A stretch of 11,970 bases of DNA from an uncultured Flavobacteriales bacterium (GCA_937901255.1 CALCHN010000063.1:1-11970), one strand, 5' to 3'. Shown: positions 1 through 6,032, counted from the first letter of the stretch. Notes: generated by a model from the letters alone, not told the origin. Numbers and translations are program-made.

Positions 1-978
1 ATCAATTTTATTAAAAACCATAATAGTTGGTTTATCCAAAGCATTTAAATCTTGTAAGGTTTCATTAACTACACGAATATGATCTTCAAATGCAGGATGA
101 GAAATATCTACCACATGCACCAACACTTCTGCTTCTTTTACTTCATCTAAAGTAGATTTAAAAGATTCAATTAAATGGTGAGGCAATTTTCTGATAAAAC
201 CAACCGTATCGGTAAGTAAAAAAGGCAAGTTTTCTATTACCACTTTTCTAATAGTAGTATCTAAGGTTGCAAAAAGTTTGTTTTCAGCAAATACTTCCGA
301 TTTACTCAACATGTTCATAATGGTAGATTTACCAACATTAGTATAACCCACCAACGCTACTCTTACCATTTGAGCACGTTGTTTTCTTTGTGTGGCTTTT
401 TGCTTGTCAATTTTTTTAAGCTTTTCTTTTAACAACGCTATTTTATCTAAAATAATACGTCTATCCGTTTCTATTTGGGTTTCCCCCGGACCACGCATAC
501 CAATACCACCTTTCTGACGCTCCAAGTGCGTCCACATTCTAGTTAATCGAGGTAAAAGATATTGTAATTGAGCTAATTCTACTTGTGCACGAGCATGAGC
601 AGTTTGTGCTCTAGAGGCAAAAATATCGAGAATCAAATTGCTTCTATCCAGAATTTTACATTCTAATTCTCTTTCAATATTTCTCAATTGAGAAGGAGAA
701 AGTTCATCATCAAAAATAACTAACCCTACCTCATTTTCTTTAATGAAAGTTCTTATCTCTTCCAGCTTTCCCTTTCCTACAAAGGTTTTAGTATCGGGGT
801 GACTTACTTTTTGAGTAAATCTTTTAACAGTTTCCGCTCCTGCAGTTTCTGCCAAAAATGCCAACTCATCTAAATATTCTTGTAACTGCTCTTCGTCCTG
901 CTCTCCTTTAATAATCAGTCCGACCAAAACAGCTCTCTCTACACTTAAGTCTTGTGTGTCGTGTGATTTTTTTATCAT
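1..978 (-). CDS. hflX: GTPase HflX, partial (3' end outside window)
   Basis: HflX is a ribosome-associated GTPase that binds the 50S subunit and splits or rescues stalled ribosomes, notably under heat or antibiotic stress. Reading leftward from ATG at 978 gives 326 codons with no stop before the window edge. The N-terminal HflX domain is followed by the family block GGIGMRGPGETQIETDRR (157-174). The G domain shows Walker A GYTNVGKST (211-219), switch region FATLDTT (236-242), G3 DTVGF (257-261) and G4 NKID (323-326). The window ends exactly at the aspartate of NKID, so the G5 motif and C-terminal tail are missing here because of the window, not because of a mutation. There is no Shine-Dalgarno sequence. 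The 115 bp upstream leader is AT-rich and carries short repeats. The family call is very secure. Confidence 0.97.
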   Translation of the reverse strand, partial: MIKKSHDTQDLSVERAVLVGLIIKGEQDEEQLQEYLDELAFLAETAGAETVKRFTQKVSHPDTKTFVGKGKLEEIRTFIKENEVGLVIFDDELSPSQLRNIERELECKILDRSNLILDIFASRAQTAHARAQVELAQLQYLLPRLTRMWTHLERQKGGIGMRGPGETQIETDRRIILDKIALLKEKLKKIDKQKATQRKQRAQMVRVALVGYTNVGKSTIMNMLSKSEVFAENKLFATLDTTIRKVVIENLPFLLTDTVGFIRKLPHHLIESFKSTLDEVKEAEVLVHVVDISHPAFEDHIRVVNETLQDLNALDKPTIMVFNKID

Positions 979-990
979 AAAATGAAAATG

Positions 991-1011
991 GTTTGAAAGT
1001 TTGAGGTTTGA
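991..1011. repeat. three GTTTGA direct repeats in hflX leader
   Basis: GTTTGA occurs at 991-996, 999-1004 and 1006-1011, with a period of 7-8 bp. The cluster lies just 5' of the hflX start (on the hflX strand it reads TCAAAC). Low-complexity repeats of this kind are frequent between Bacteroidota genes, and no function is shown. Confidence 0.5.
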
Positions 1012-1049
1012 AGTTAGTTTATAAGGGTAAGATTTTATAAGATTAGGTA

Positions 1050-1081
1050 AATTCTCACATTTACAAATTCTCACATTTGCA
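1050..1081. repeat. 16 bp tandem duplication upstream of hflX
   Basis: The unit AATTCTCACATTT[A/G]CA is present twice back to back (1050-1065 and 1066-1081), with one mismatch. It sits between hflX and the membrane-protein gene, where an hflX promoter would be expected. It could be slippage-derived or a doubled binding site; the sequence alone does not decide. Confidence 0.65.
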
Positions 1082-1093
1082 CATCTTTTATTC

Positions 1094-1534
1094 TTAAAAC
1101 CAAGGTTTTCCTAATAAATAAGGCTTTACCAATCCTGCCCATAAAATTATTACAAAAGCTACAGAATAAAAAACAACTCCTTTTTTGTGTTTTAATACAT
1201 CTGTTGCTGCTTTTTTAGATTTTACTCTACCTAAAGTAATTAAAACAATAGCTATTATCATTAATAACCCGTGTTCTAAGGCCCAAAAACGTAAAGCACC
1301 ATCCTTCATAGAATCTCCAATTGTTGCTAATTTGTTTCCCATAAAATACACCACCAACCCTATTACAAATTGCAAGTGGGTAAAACTGAGCAAAAGCAAA
1401 GCAATTAGATTGTCCGATTTGTCAAATGACTTATTGTTTTTCCAGCCTGAAAATGATTTAATGATAGCTATTACCAAAAATAACACTACCAACCATCTTA
1501 GTCCGCTGTGTGCATGAATTAATCCGTTATACAT
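1094..1534 (-). CDS. small four-helix membrane protein, cytochrome b-like
   Basis: This 146-residue protein is predicted to have four membrane helices, near residues 12-28, 43-64, 85-102 and 119-135. Histidines lie in or at the edge of the first three: H7/H9 (motif HAHSGLRW), H53 (FTHLQF) and H88 (LEHG). That pattern would suit haem ligation in a four-helix bundle, and similar short Bacteroidota proteins are often labelled cytochrome B. I infer an inner-membrane redox or haem protein, but no enzymatic role can be read. The frame is open up to 1648. I prefer ATG at 1534 because the following MYNGLIHAHSGLRW is a natural N terminus and because a perfect -7 promoter box (1561-1568) lies inside the longer frame. 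It is oriented like hflX, with 115 bp between them. Confidence 0.8.
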   Translation of the reverse strand: MYNGLIHAHSGLRWLVVLFLVIAIIKSFSGWKNNKSFDKSDNLIALLLLSFTHLQFVIGLVVYFMGNKLATIGDSMKDGALRFWALEHGLLMIIAIVLITLGRVKSKKAATDVLKHKKGVVFYSVAFVIILWAGLVKPYLLGKPWF

Positions 1535-1560
1535 CTTGTTAGGTTTTAAAGTTAGATGCA

Positions 1561-1568
1561 CAAAGATA
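1561..1568 (-). promoter_or_regulatory. -7 promoter box of the membrane-protein gene
   Basis: On the minus strand this reads TATCTTTG, an exact match to the Bacteroidota -7 consensus TAnnTTTG, 26 bp before ATG at 1534. I found no clear TTG at the expected -33 distance. It would give a short leader of roughly 15-20 nt and argues against the upstream start at 1648. Confidence 0.5.
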
Positions 1569-1738
1569 AAGATTAAAACTCCACAGTTGTAAGTTTTGTA
1601 ATTATTAGTTGGTAGTTGCCCTCCGATAACAATGTAGATAAATGTCATCGTTTTAAAATAAGAATAGGAGTAAGGTTTCTTTCCATATTAAGACTGAAAT
1701 ATTTTTGCAAAATCCTGATGTGTTAAAAAATAAAGTTT

Positions 1739-1746
1739 TAACTTTG
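1739..1746 (+). promoter_or_regulatory. -7 promoter box of the toxin-antitoxin operon
   Basis: TAACTTTG matches TAnnTTTG exactly. The predicted transcription start (around 1752) falls just before the palindrome at 1759-1777, about 75 nt upstream of the antitoxin ATG. A canonical -33 TTTG at the usual spacing is not evident. Confidence 0.5.
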
Positions 1747-1758
1747 AAAGTGTTTCGT

Positions 1759-1777
1759 GCTGTTTATCATAAACAGC
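1759..1777. promoter_or_regulatory. palindromic operator candidate for the toxin-antitoxin operon
   Basis: GCTGTTTA-TCA-TAAACAGC is a perfect 8 bp inverted repeat with a 3 bp centre. It lies 12 bp downstream of the -7 box and 48 bp before the antitoxin start, where a bound repressor would block transcription. No T-run follows, so it is unlikely to be a terminator. Type II antitoxins commonly repress their own operon through such palindromes; that it binds this antitoxin is inference. Confidence 0.55.
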
Positions 1778-1824
1778 CTTTTAAAATTTGACAAACATTT
1801 ACAACAATTAACTCATTTTTAGTC

Positions 1825-2061
1825 ATGTCTTCTTCAGCACATTTAAACATACCACTTTCATTTAATCAAATTATCGACTTGATTAAACAACTACCTAAGA
1901 AGCAGCAAAAAAAACTAATCTCTTTAATTCAGGAACAAGATGAATTTGTTTTATCTAATGAACAAGTTGAACTGTTGGATAAAAGAAGCAAAACCTCTTT
2001 AGAAAAACACTTGTCAGCTAGTGAATCTCTTAAACGGTTAAAGAAAAAACATGGCTTATAA
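1825..2061 (+). CDS. antitoxin of a type II toxin-antitoxin module
   Basis: This 78-residue charged protein is encoded directly before a RelE/ParE toxin gene and overlaps it by 11 bp. The N-terminal half (about 10-35, NIPLSFNQIIDLIKQLPKKQ) looks like the short helical segment of DUF2281/addiction-module proteins. The C-terminal half (about 43-78) contains LSNEQVELLDKR and a lysine-rich tail, resembling the toxin-wrapping region of RelB-like antitoxins (putative addiction module component family). It would neutralise the toxin and probably repress the operon. ATG at 1825 is the first start after the promoter and palindrome. The role is inferred mainly from position and size; the exact antitoxin family is uncertain. 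Confidence 0.8.
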   Translation: MSSSAHLNIPLSFNQIIDLIKQLPKKQQKKLISLIQEQDEFVLSNEQVELLDKRSKTSLEKHLSASESLKRLKKKHGL

Positions 2062-2347
2062 AGTAGTGGTTGAACCTGATGCACAGGATGATATTGATAA
2101 AGCTTTCGAGTATTATCTATCGGTAACTGACAATGCAAAGGTTATTACTAACTTATATAACGACATTGAGCAAGCTTATGATGCCCTAAAAATAAATCCT
2201 TTTTACCAAATACGAAGCAAACAGTATAAGGCTATACCTCTTAAAAACTTTCCTTATCTCCTATTTTTTGAAGTACTTGAAAAACAACGTATAGTTAAAG
2301 TTCTTGCACTATTTAATACCTTGCAAAACCCTGAAAAATATCCATAA
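2051..2347 (+). CDS. RelE/ParE-family toxin
   Basis: The 98-residue product has the RelE/ParE fold signature. It opens with a beta strand and an acidic helix (YKVVVEPDAQDDIDKAFEYY, 3-22), then a central helix (about 31-47). The characteristic core KNFPYLLFFEV (65-75) follows, then the closing strand RIVKVLALFNT (80-90) and an NPEKYP end. Family members either cleave mRNA at the ribosome (RelE) or poison DNA gyrase (ParE), and the sequence does not tell which applies here. The ATG lies inside the antitoxin frame (2051-2061 shared), so translation is probably coupled. The stop is followed after one base by repeat copy 1. The toxin appears full length and undamaged. Confidence 0.88.
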   Translation: MAYKVVVEPDAQDDIDKAFEYYLSVTDNAKVITNLYNDIEQAYDALKINPFYQIRSKQYKAIPLKNFPYLLFFEVLEKQRIVKVLALFNTLQNPEKYP

Positions 2348-2348
2348 G

Positions 2349-2509
2349 CCCCCGTAAGCGCTAAGCTGAAGCGAAAGAATTTTGCAGAGGGCTTAGTGCT
2401 ATGATTCATTAAAATTCATAAATCAAAAATACTATTTTTTAAACGTATTTTTTTGTTCGACCTAAGTAACCGCCCTCATTACCAACATTAAACTTAGCTC
2501 GTACGGGAG
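2349..2509. repeat. structured 160 bp repeat, copy 1
   Basis: This is nearly identical to copy 2 at 3064-3225. The last ~125 bp differ at one internal base (2489 T versus C) plus the final base or two, while the stretch just after the first 25 bp (about 2373-2384) diverges. The ends are imperfect inverted repeats: CCCCCGTAAGCGCTAAG at the left matches the complement of CTTAGCTCGTACGGGAG at the right at 14 of 17 positions. Inside, AGCGCTAAGC (2357-2366) can alternatively pair with GCTTAGTGCT (2391-2400). AAAAATAC/GTATTTTT (2425-2432/2445-2452) forms a second stem that ends in a T-run. The copy starts one base after the toxin stop codon and ends 10 bp before the stop codon of the convergent lipoprotein gene. 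There is no ORF inside. Confidence 0.85.
2425..2454. terminator. AT-rich stem with flanking A/T runs inside repeat copy 1
   Basis: AAAAATAC (2425-2432) and GTATTTTT (2445-2452) are perfectly complementary across a 12 nt loop and followed by more T. It lies between the convergent toxin and lipoprotein genes, so it could serve as a weak bidirectional terminator. The stem has only two G-C pairs, so this is tentative. The same structure recurs in copy 2 (near 3140-3169). Confidence 0.3.
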
Positions 2510-2519
2510 AGTATATCAA

Positions 2520-3023
2520 TTATTCAAACCCCTCAATAGAAAAATTAGTATCACCATTAAATTTAATTTCAGCTACAATTTCGACATAATATTCTGGATT
2601 ATTCGGACCAATAAAAAACACAAAATAAATATTTGATTTATCATTTATTCCTAACCCAAGAAAATCAACATCTTTTATTAATATTTCCTTAAACTCAGAA
2701 GTATCAATTAAACCAACAAACGAATAAGCATAAAAATCTTTATCATAAATCAGACTATCAGTTTCAGTAGTGAGTCGAACTTTTACCACATTTTCATCAT
2801 GGCTTAAATTAAGACTATACACTAAATTATAATCAATACCATTAATTTGCAATAATGTGTCATTAACTAATATCTTTTGATGCTTATCCTTAATTATAAC
2901 TTCTTTAAAATTATTACTTACATCTTCTTGGGTTATTTTATTGTCAGAATTATTTTGTGATTTATCTTCAATACCAGAACAACCAATATTAAAAAAAATC
3001 AATATTATTAGTACATTTTTCAT
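2520..3023 (-). CDS. short predicted lipoprotein of unknown function
   Basis: The 167-residue product begins MKNVLIILIFFNIGC, a very short type II signal peptide with lipobox N-I-G-C and acylated Cys15. A polar linker rich in Asn, Ser, Asp and Lys (17-40) follows, then a region of alternating hydrophobic and acidic residues that suggests a beta-rich domain (about 42-165). The product probably sits in the periplasm, anchored to the inner or outer membrane. There is no clear K-D-D surface-export signal after the cysteine. I recognise no family. The gene is more AT-rich than its neighbours and is bracketed by the two repeat copies, 10 bp from copy 1 at its 3' end and 40 bp from copy 2 at its 5' end. 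It converges on the toxin gene. No promoter is evident in the 40 bp upstream. It may be acquired or cassette-borne (inference). Confidence 0.72.
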   Translation of the reverse strand: MKNVLIILIFFNIGCSGIEDKSQNNSDNKITQEDVSNNFKEVIIKDKHQKILVNDTLLQINGIDYNLVYSLNLSHDENVVKVRLTTETDSLIYDKDFYAYSFVGLIDTSEFKEILIKDVDFLGLGINDKSNIYFVFFIGPNNPEYYVEIVAEIKFNGDTNFSIEGFE

Positions 3024-3063
3024 GTAATATCTTATAATGCTAAATGGTTAAACTTTTACAATC

Positions 3064-3225
3064 CCCCCTTAAGCGCTAAGCTGAAGCGTTGACATTTTAG
3101 CAGAGGGCTTAGTGCTATGATTCATTAAAATTCATAAATCAAAAATACTATTTTTTAAACGTATTTTTTTGTTCGACCTAAGTAACCGCCCTCATTACCA
3201 ACACTAAACTTAGCTCGTACGGGGG
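3064..3225. repeat. structured 160 bp repeat, copy 2
   Basis: This is a direct-orientation duplicate of 2349-2509, offset by 715-716 bp. The ends CCCCCTTAAGCGCTAAG and CTTAGCTCGTACGGGGG are imperfect inverted repeats. The variable stretch near 3088-3099 (TTGACATTTTA here, AAAGAATTTTG in copy 1) and a one-base indel separate the copies; from about 3100 on they are almost identical. It occupies most of the 332 bp gene-free stretch between the lipoprotein gene and the aldehyde dehydrogenase gene, which otherwise holds the hairpin at 3222-3285 and nothing else I can identify. Confidence 0.85.
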
Positions 3226-3285
3226 TCAACCCCACTCTGTTCGTAGGTTGAAGCCAAGCCTTTGTGTGTAATGGCAACTACGAAC
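3222..3285. repeat. hairpin pair next to repeat copy 2
   Basis: GGGGT-CA-ACCCC (3222-3233) overlaps the end of copy 2. A longer stem follows directly: GTTCGTAG (3239-3246) pairs perfectly with CTACGAAC (3278-3285). The stem continues inward through TT/AA and GCC/GGC once bulged bases on the left arm are allowed. No T-run follows on either strand, so it is not a typical intrinsic terminator. It lies 3' of the aldehyde dehydrogenase gene. Confidence 0.6.
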
Positions 3286-3355
3286 TTTATATCAACTCAA
3301 TTTTCAACAAACAGCCAACTATTATATTTTTTAGTTACATTAAGAAGTAATCTCC

Positions 3356-4798
3356 TCACAATTTAATACACACATTTTTAGGTTCGGTAAAGAATTGTAA
3401 GGCTTCAAAACCGCCTTCTCTGCCTACTCCTGAGTTTTTAACTCCGCCAAAAGGGGTTCTTAAATCTCTTAATAACCAACAATTTACCCAAACAATTCCA
3501 GTGTGTAAATTGGCAGCTACTCTGTGGGCTTTAGAAAGGTTTTCTGTCCATACGGTAGAAGCCAATCCATATTTGGTACTATTTGCCATCATTAATACTT
3601 CTTCTTCAGTATCAAAAGGCATAATGGTTACTACCGGACCAAAAATTTCTTCTTGATTGGTTCTACAATTAAATGATAGTCCTTCAATAATAGTTGGAGC
3701 AATGTACCAACCGTTTTCAAATTCTCCACTTAAGCTTACTTGATTTCCTCCTACTACTACTTTCCCACCTTCTTCTTGAGCTAACTTAATGTAAGACAAC
3801 ACTTTTTCCATGTGCGATTTAGAAACTACCGCTCCTAAATTAGTGGAAGCATCTAAAGGATTTCCTACTTTTAATTGCTTGGTTTTTTCTACAAAGGCAT
3901 TTTTAAACTTTTCGTAAATACCTCGTTGTACAAAAATTCTGGAGCCACACAAACATATTTGTCCTTGATTGGCAAAAGAAGAATGTACCGTAGTTTTTAA
4001 TGCTTTTTCAAAATCACAATCATCAAAAATAATGTTCGGATTTTTTCCTCCCAATTCCAATGATAATTTTTTGAACATCGGCCCGGCTGTTCTCACAATT
4101 TCTGCACCTGTTACTGTTCCCCCGGTAAAAGATACCACAGGAATTTCAGGATGATTAGTGATAGCTGCTCCTACTTTTGGGCCTAAACCATGTACAATGT
4201 TCAATACGCCTTTCGGGAAACCAGCTTCTATACATAACTTTGAAAGCAAATAAGCTGTCATTGGTGTTACTTCGGAAGGCTTTGCCACTACCGTATTTCC
4301 GGCAGCTAAAGCAGGTGCAATTTTCCAGCTAAACAAATATAGCGGCAAATTCCATGGAGAAATACATCCGCAAACACCAATAGGCTCTCTTAAGGTATAA
4401 TTAATGGCTTGGTCCTCCATAGCATGCGATTCTGAAGCAAAGTGCAAAATGCCCGTTGCATAAAACCTGAAATTACTTGCTGCTCTAGGAATATCAACTG
4501 TTTGAGCTAATTTTAAAGGTTTACCATTGTCTTTAGATTCTGCTGCTGCCAGCATGTCTAAATTTTGCTCAATCAAATCCACCAAACGCATAATAATTTT
4601 ATAACGCTCTTCTTTTGGAGTTACCGACCATGATGGAAAAGCTGCTTTAGCTGCTTTCACTGCTAATTCTACATCAGTAGCATCAGAATCAGGAATGAGA
4701 GAATATACCTCTCCTTTTGATGGGTTGTAGTTGTCTAAATATTGTTTTGATTGAGGCTCAATCAATTCTCCGTTTATATAGTTAAGTAGTTTTTCCAT
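3356..4798 (-). CDS. aldehyde dehydrogenase, 2-aminomuconic semialdehyde dehydrogenase-like
   Basis: This 480-residue NAD(P)-dependent aldehyde dehydrogenase is full length for the superfamily. Key residues counted from ATG at 4798 are oxyanion Asn150 (SPWNLP), Lys173 (AKPSE), cofactor loop SFTGGTVTG (223-231), general base Glu248 (LELGGKNP) and nucleophile Cys282 (NQGQICLC). The Cys loop and the C-terminal block VNCWLLRDLRTPFGGVKNSG closely resemble ALDH8A1 and bacterial 2-amino/2-hydroxymuconic semialdehyde dehydrogenases of tryptophan-kynurenine or aromatic degradation. The exact substrate is inferred from resemblance; betaine-aldehyde-like activity cannot be excluded. The frame is open to 4831, but MEKLLNYINGE is the natural N terminus. 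It lies downstream of the threonine dehydrogenase gene on the same strand, separated by an inverted-repeat unit. No kynurenine-pathway partner gene is in the window. Confidence 0.92.
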   Translation of the reverse strand: MEKLLNYINGELIEPQSKQYLDNYNPSKGEVYSLIPDSDATDVELAVKAAKAAFPSWSVTPKEERYKIIMRLVDLIEQNLDMLAAAESKDNGKPLKLAQTVDIPRAASNFRFYATGILHFASESHAMEDQAINYTLREPIGVCGCISPWNLPLYLFSWKIAPALAAGNTVVAKPSEVTPMTAYLLSKLCIEAGFPKGVLNIVHGLGPKVGAAITNHPEIPVVSFTGGTVTGAEIVRTAGPMFKKLSLELGGKNPNIIFDDCDFEKALKTTVHSSFANQGQICLCGSRIFVQRGIYEKFKNAFVEKTKQLKVGNPLDASTNLGAVVSKSHMEKVLSYIKLAQEEGGKVVVGGNQVSLSGEFENGWYIAPTIIEGLSFNCRTNQEEIFGPVVTIMPFDTEEEVLMMANSTKYGLASTVWTENLSKAHRVAANLHTGIVWVNCWLLRDLRTPFGGVKNSGVGREGGFEALQFFTEPKNVCIKL

Positions 4799-4837
4799 GA
4801 TGTTATTATTTTTTTTATTCGTTAGACTCAATAAAAA

Positions 4838-4959
4838 GGCTGAACTATAATGTTCAAGTTCGAGGCTTTCGAAGTTTTGAAAATCAGGAGTTTACTTTTT
4901 CGTAAATGACTGGTTTTTAAAACAAGATTAACGAAGAAATTGGACATTATAGTTCAGCC
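4838..4959 (-). terminator. long inverted-repeat unit between the two dehydrogenase genes
   Basis: On the plus strand GGCTGAACTATAATGTTCA (4838-4856) faces TGGACATTATAGTTCAGCC (4941-4959). They are complementary at 18 of 19 positions, 16 of them contiguous, across 84 bp. On the transcribed minus strand the second arm is followed at once by TTTTTATTG, the layout of an intrinsic terminator, and the first arm begins 5 nt after the threonine dehydrogenase stop codon. The large loop contains small hairpins of its own, for example TTTAC/GTAAA. It may terminate or attenuate transcription before the aldehyde dehydrogenase gene, or be a miniature mobile repeat; both are inference. Confidence 0.5.
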
Positions 4960-4964
4960 ACTAA

Positions 4965-5897
4965 TTATTTCAAATGCTTTAACATATCTATGGTCATAGC
5001 ATTCAAATCATACTGATGTCTCCATCCCCAATCTTCTTGAGCAGCAACATCTTCAATACTTTGTGGCCAACTGTCTGCAATTTTCTGACGTTCGTCCACA
5101 TTATAACTTATTTCAAAATTAGGAAGATGTTTTTTAATTTCTGCTGCAATTTCTTTTGGCGAAAAGCTAATACCTCCCAAATTATAACTCGAACGAATTT
5201 TAACATCTTCTGCTTTAGCATGCATCAACTCAATGGTTGCTCTAATGGCATCGGGCATATACATCATTGGCAAATAGGTGTTTTCAGATAAAAAACATGA
5301 GAAGTTACCTGTTTTCAATGCTTGATGGTAAATGTCCACCGCATAATCAGTTGTACCACCACCAGGAAGTGATTTATAGCCAATTAATCCCGGGTAACGG
5401 ATGCTTCTTACATCTACATTATATTTATTGAAATAATATTCACACCAACGTTCACCAGCTTGTTTGCTAATACCATAAACCGTTGTAGGCTCCATAATGG
5501 TAAGTTGTGGCGTATTTACTCTTGGTGTTGTTGGACCAAAAACAGCAATAGAGCTTGGCCAATATACTTTTTTAATAATGCCTTCTTTAGCTAAGTTTAG
5601 TACATTAAACAAGCTATCCATGTTTAATTGCCATCCAAATTCTGGGTTTTTCTCTGCTGTAGCAGAAAGCAAAGCCGCCAATAAATACACTTGAGTAACT
5701 TGGTATTTTTTTACAATGGCTAACAATTGTTCTTTGTTTAAAATATCTACTATTTCAAACGGACCCGATTGTTCTTGTTGAGGCATTTTTATATCTGAAG
5801 CAACTACATTATCGTTGCCATACATTTTTCTTAATTCTTCAACTAACTCTGTTCCAATTTGCCCCGAAGAGCCTATTACTAATATCGTTTCTGACAT
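4965..5897 (-). CDS. L-threonine 3-dehydrogenase, SDR (epimerase-like) type
   Basis: This 310-residue extended short-chain dehydrogenase would oxidise L-threonine with NAD+ to 2-amino-3-ketobutyrate, the first step of threonine breakdown to glycine and acetyl-CoA. The Rossmann motif GSSGQIG (9-15) and Asp35 after the second strand indicate NAD. The active site shows PSS (114-116) and YGISK with Tyr141 and Lys145. The block PGGGTTDYAVDIYHQALK and the later LPMMYMPDAIRATIEL and DWGWRH match the non-zinc threonine dehydrogenases known from Flavobacterium and from animal TDH, rather than the zinc enzyme of E. coli. The length is normal. ATG at 5897 directly precedes the Rossmann strand, so the start is secure. 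A generic nucleotide-sugar epimerase is less likely because of these blocks. Confidence 0.92.
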   Translation of the reverse strand: MSETILVIGSSGQIGTELVEELRKMYGNDNVVASDIKMPQQEQSGPFEIVDILNKEQLLAIVKKYQVTQVYLLAALLSATAEKNPEFGWQLNMDSLFNVLNLAKEGIIKKVYWPSSIAVFGPTTPRVNTPQLTIMEPTTVYGISKQAGERWCEYYFNKYNVDVRSIRYPGLIGYKSLPGGGTTDYAVDIYHQALKTGNFSCFLSENTYLPMMYMPDAIRATIELMHAKAEDVKIRSSYNLGGISFSPKEIAAEIKKHLPNFEISYNVDERQKIADSWPQSIEDVAAQEDWGWRHQYDLNAMTIDMLKHLK

Positions 5898-5943
5898 AAA
5901 TCACACTGTATTTTCCCGCTTGGCAGGCATTTTTATTTTTTGT

Positions 5944-5951
5944 CGAAAATA
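5944..5951 (-). promoter_or_regulatory. possible -7 box of the threonine dehydrogenase gene
   Basis: The minus strand reads TATTTTCG, one base from TAnnTTTG, 46 bp upstream of ATG at 5897. No convincing -33 element is seen. The purH promoter candidate has the same TTCG variant. Confidence 0.28.
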
Positions 5952-6032
5952 CACATTTTGAGAAAAAAATAAAGTGATATTAATCAACTATTTTTGGTTT
6001 TAGAAGTGGAGGTTAGTAATAGTTTGTAAATT

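Noticed and set aside
1185..1517. Open frame of 110 codons on the plus strand
   Set aside because: It runs antisense through the membrane-protein gene, has no recognisable domain, and the opposite strand gives coherent membrane helices and a promoter.
1535..1648. 38-residue N-terminal extension of the membrane protein
   Set aside because: The -7 promoter box at 1561-1568 lies inside it and the added residues form no signal peptide or domain; ATG at 1534 is preferred.
2349..3225. CRISPR array or classical integron attC array
   Set aside because: There are only two repeats of 160 bp about 700 bp apart, with no short regular spacers, no cas genes, no GTTRRRY/RYYYAAC core sites at the repeat ends and no integrase in the window.
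4799..4831. 11-residue N-terminal extension of the aldehyde dehydrogenase
   Set aside because: The extra residues (Asn/Lys-rich) are atypical for the family, and the stretch overlaps the T-rich tail region after the inverted repeat; ATG at 4798 gives the usual N terminus.
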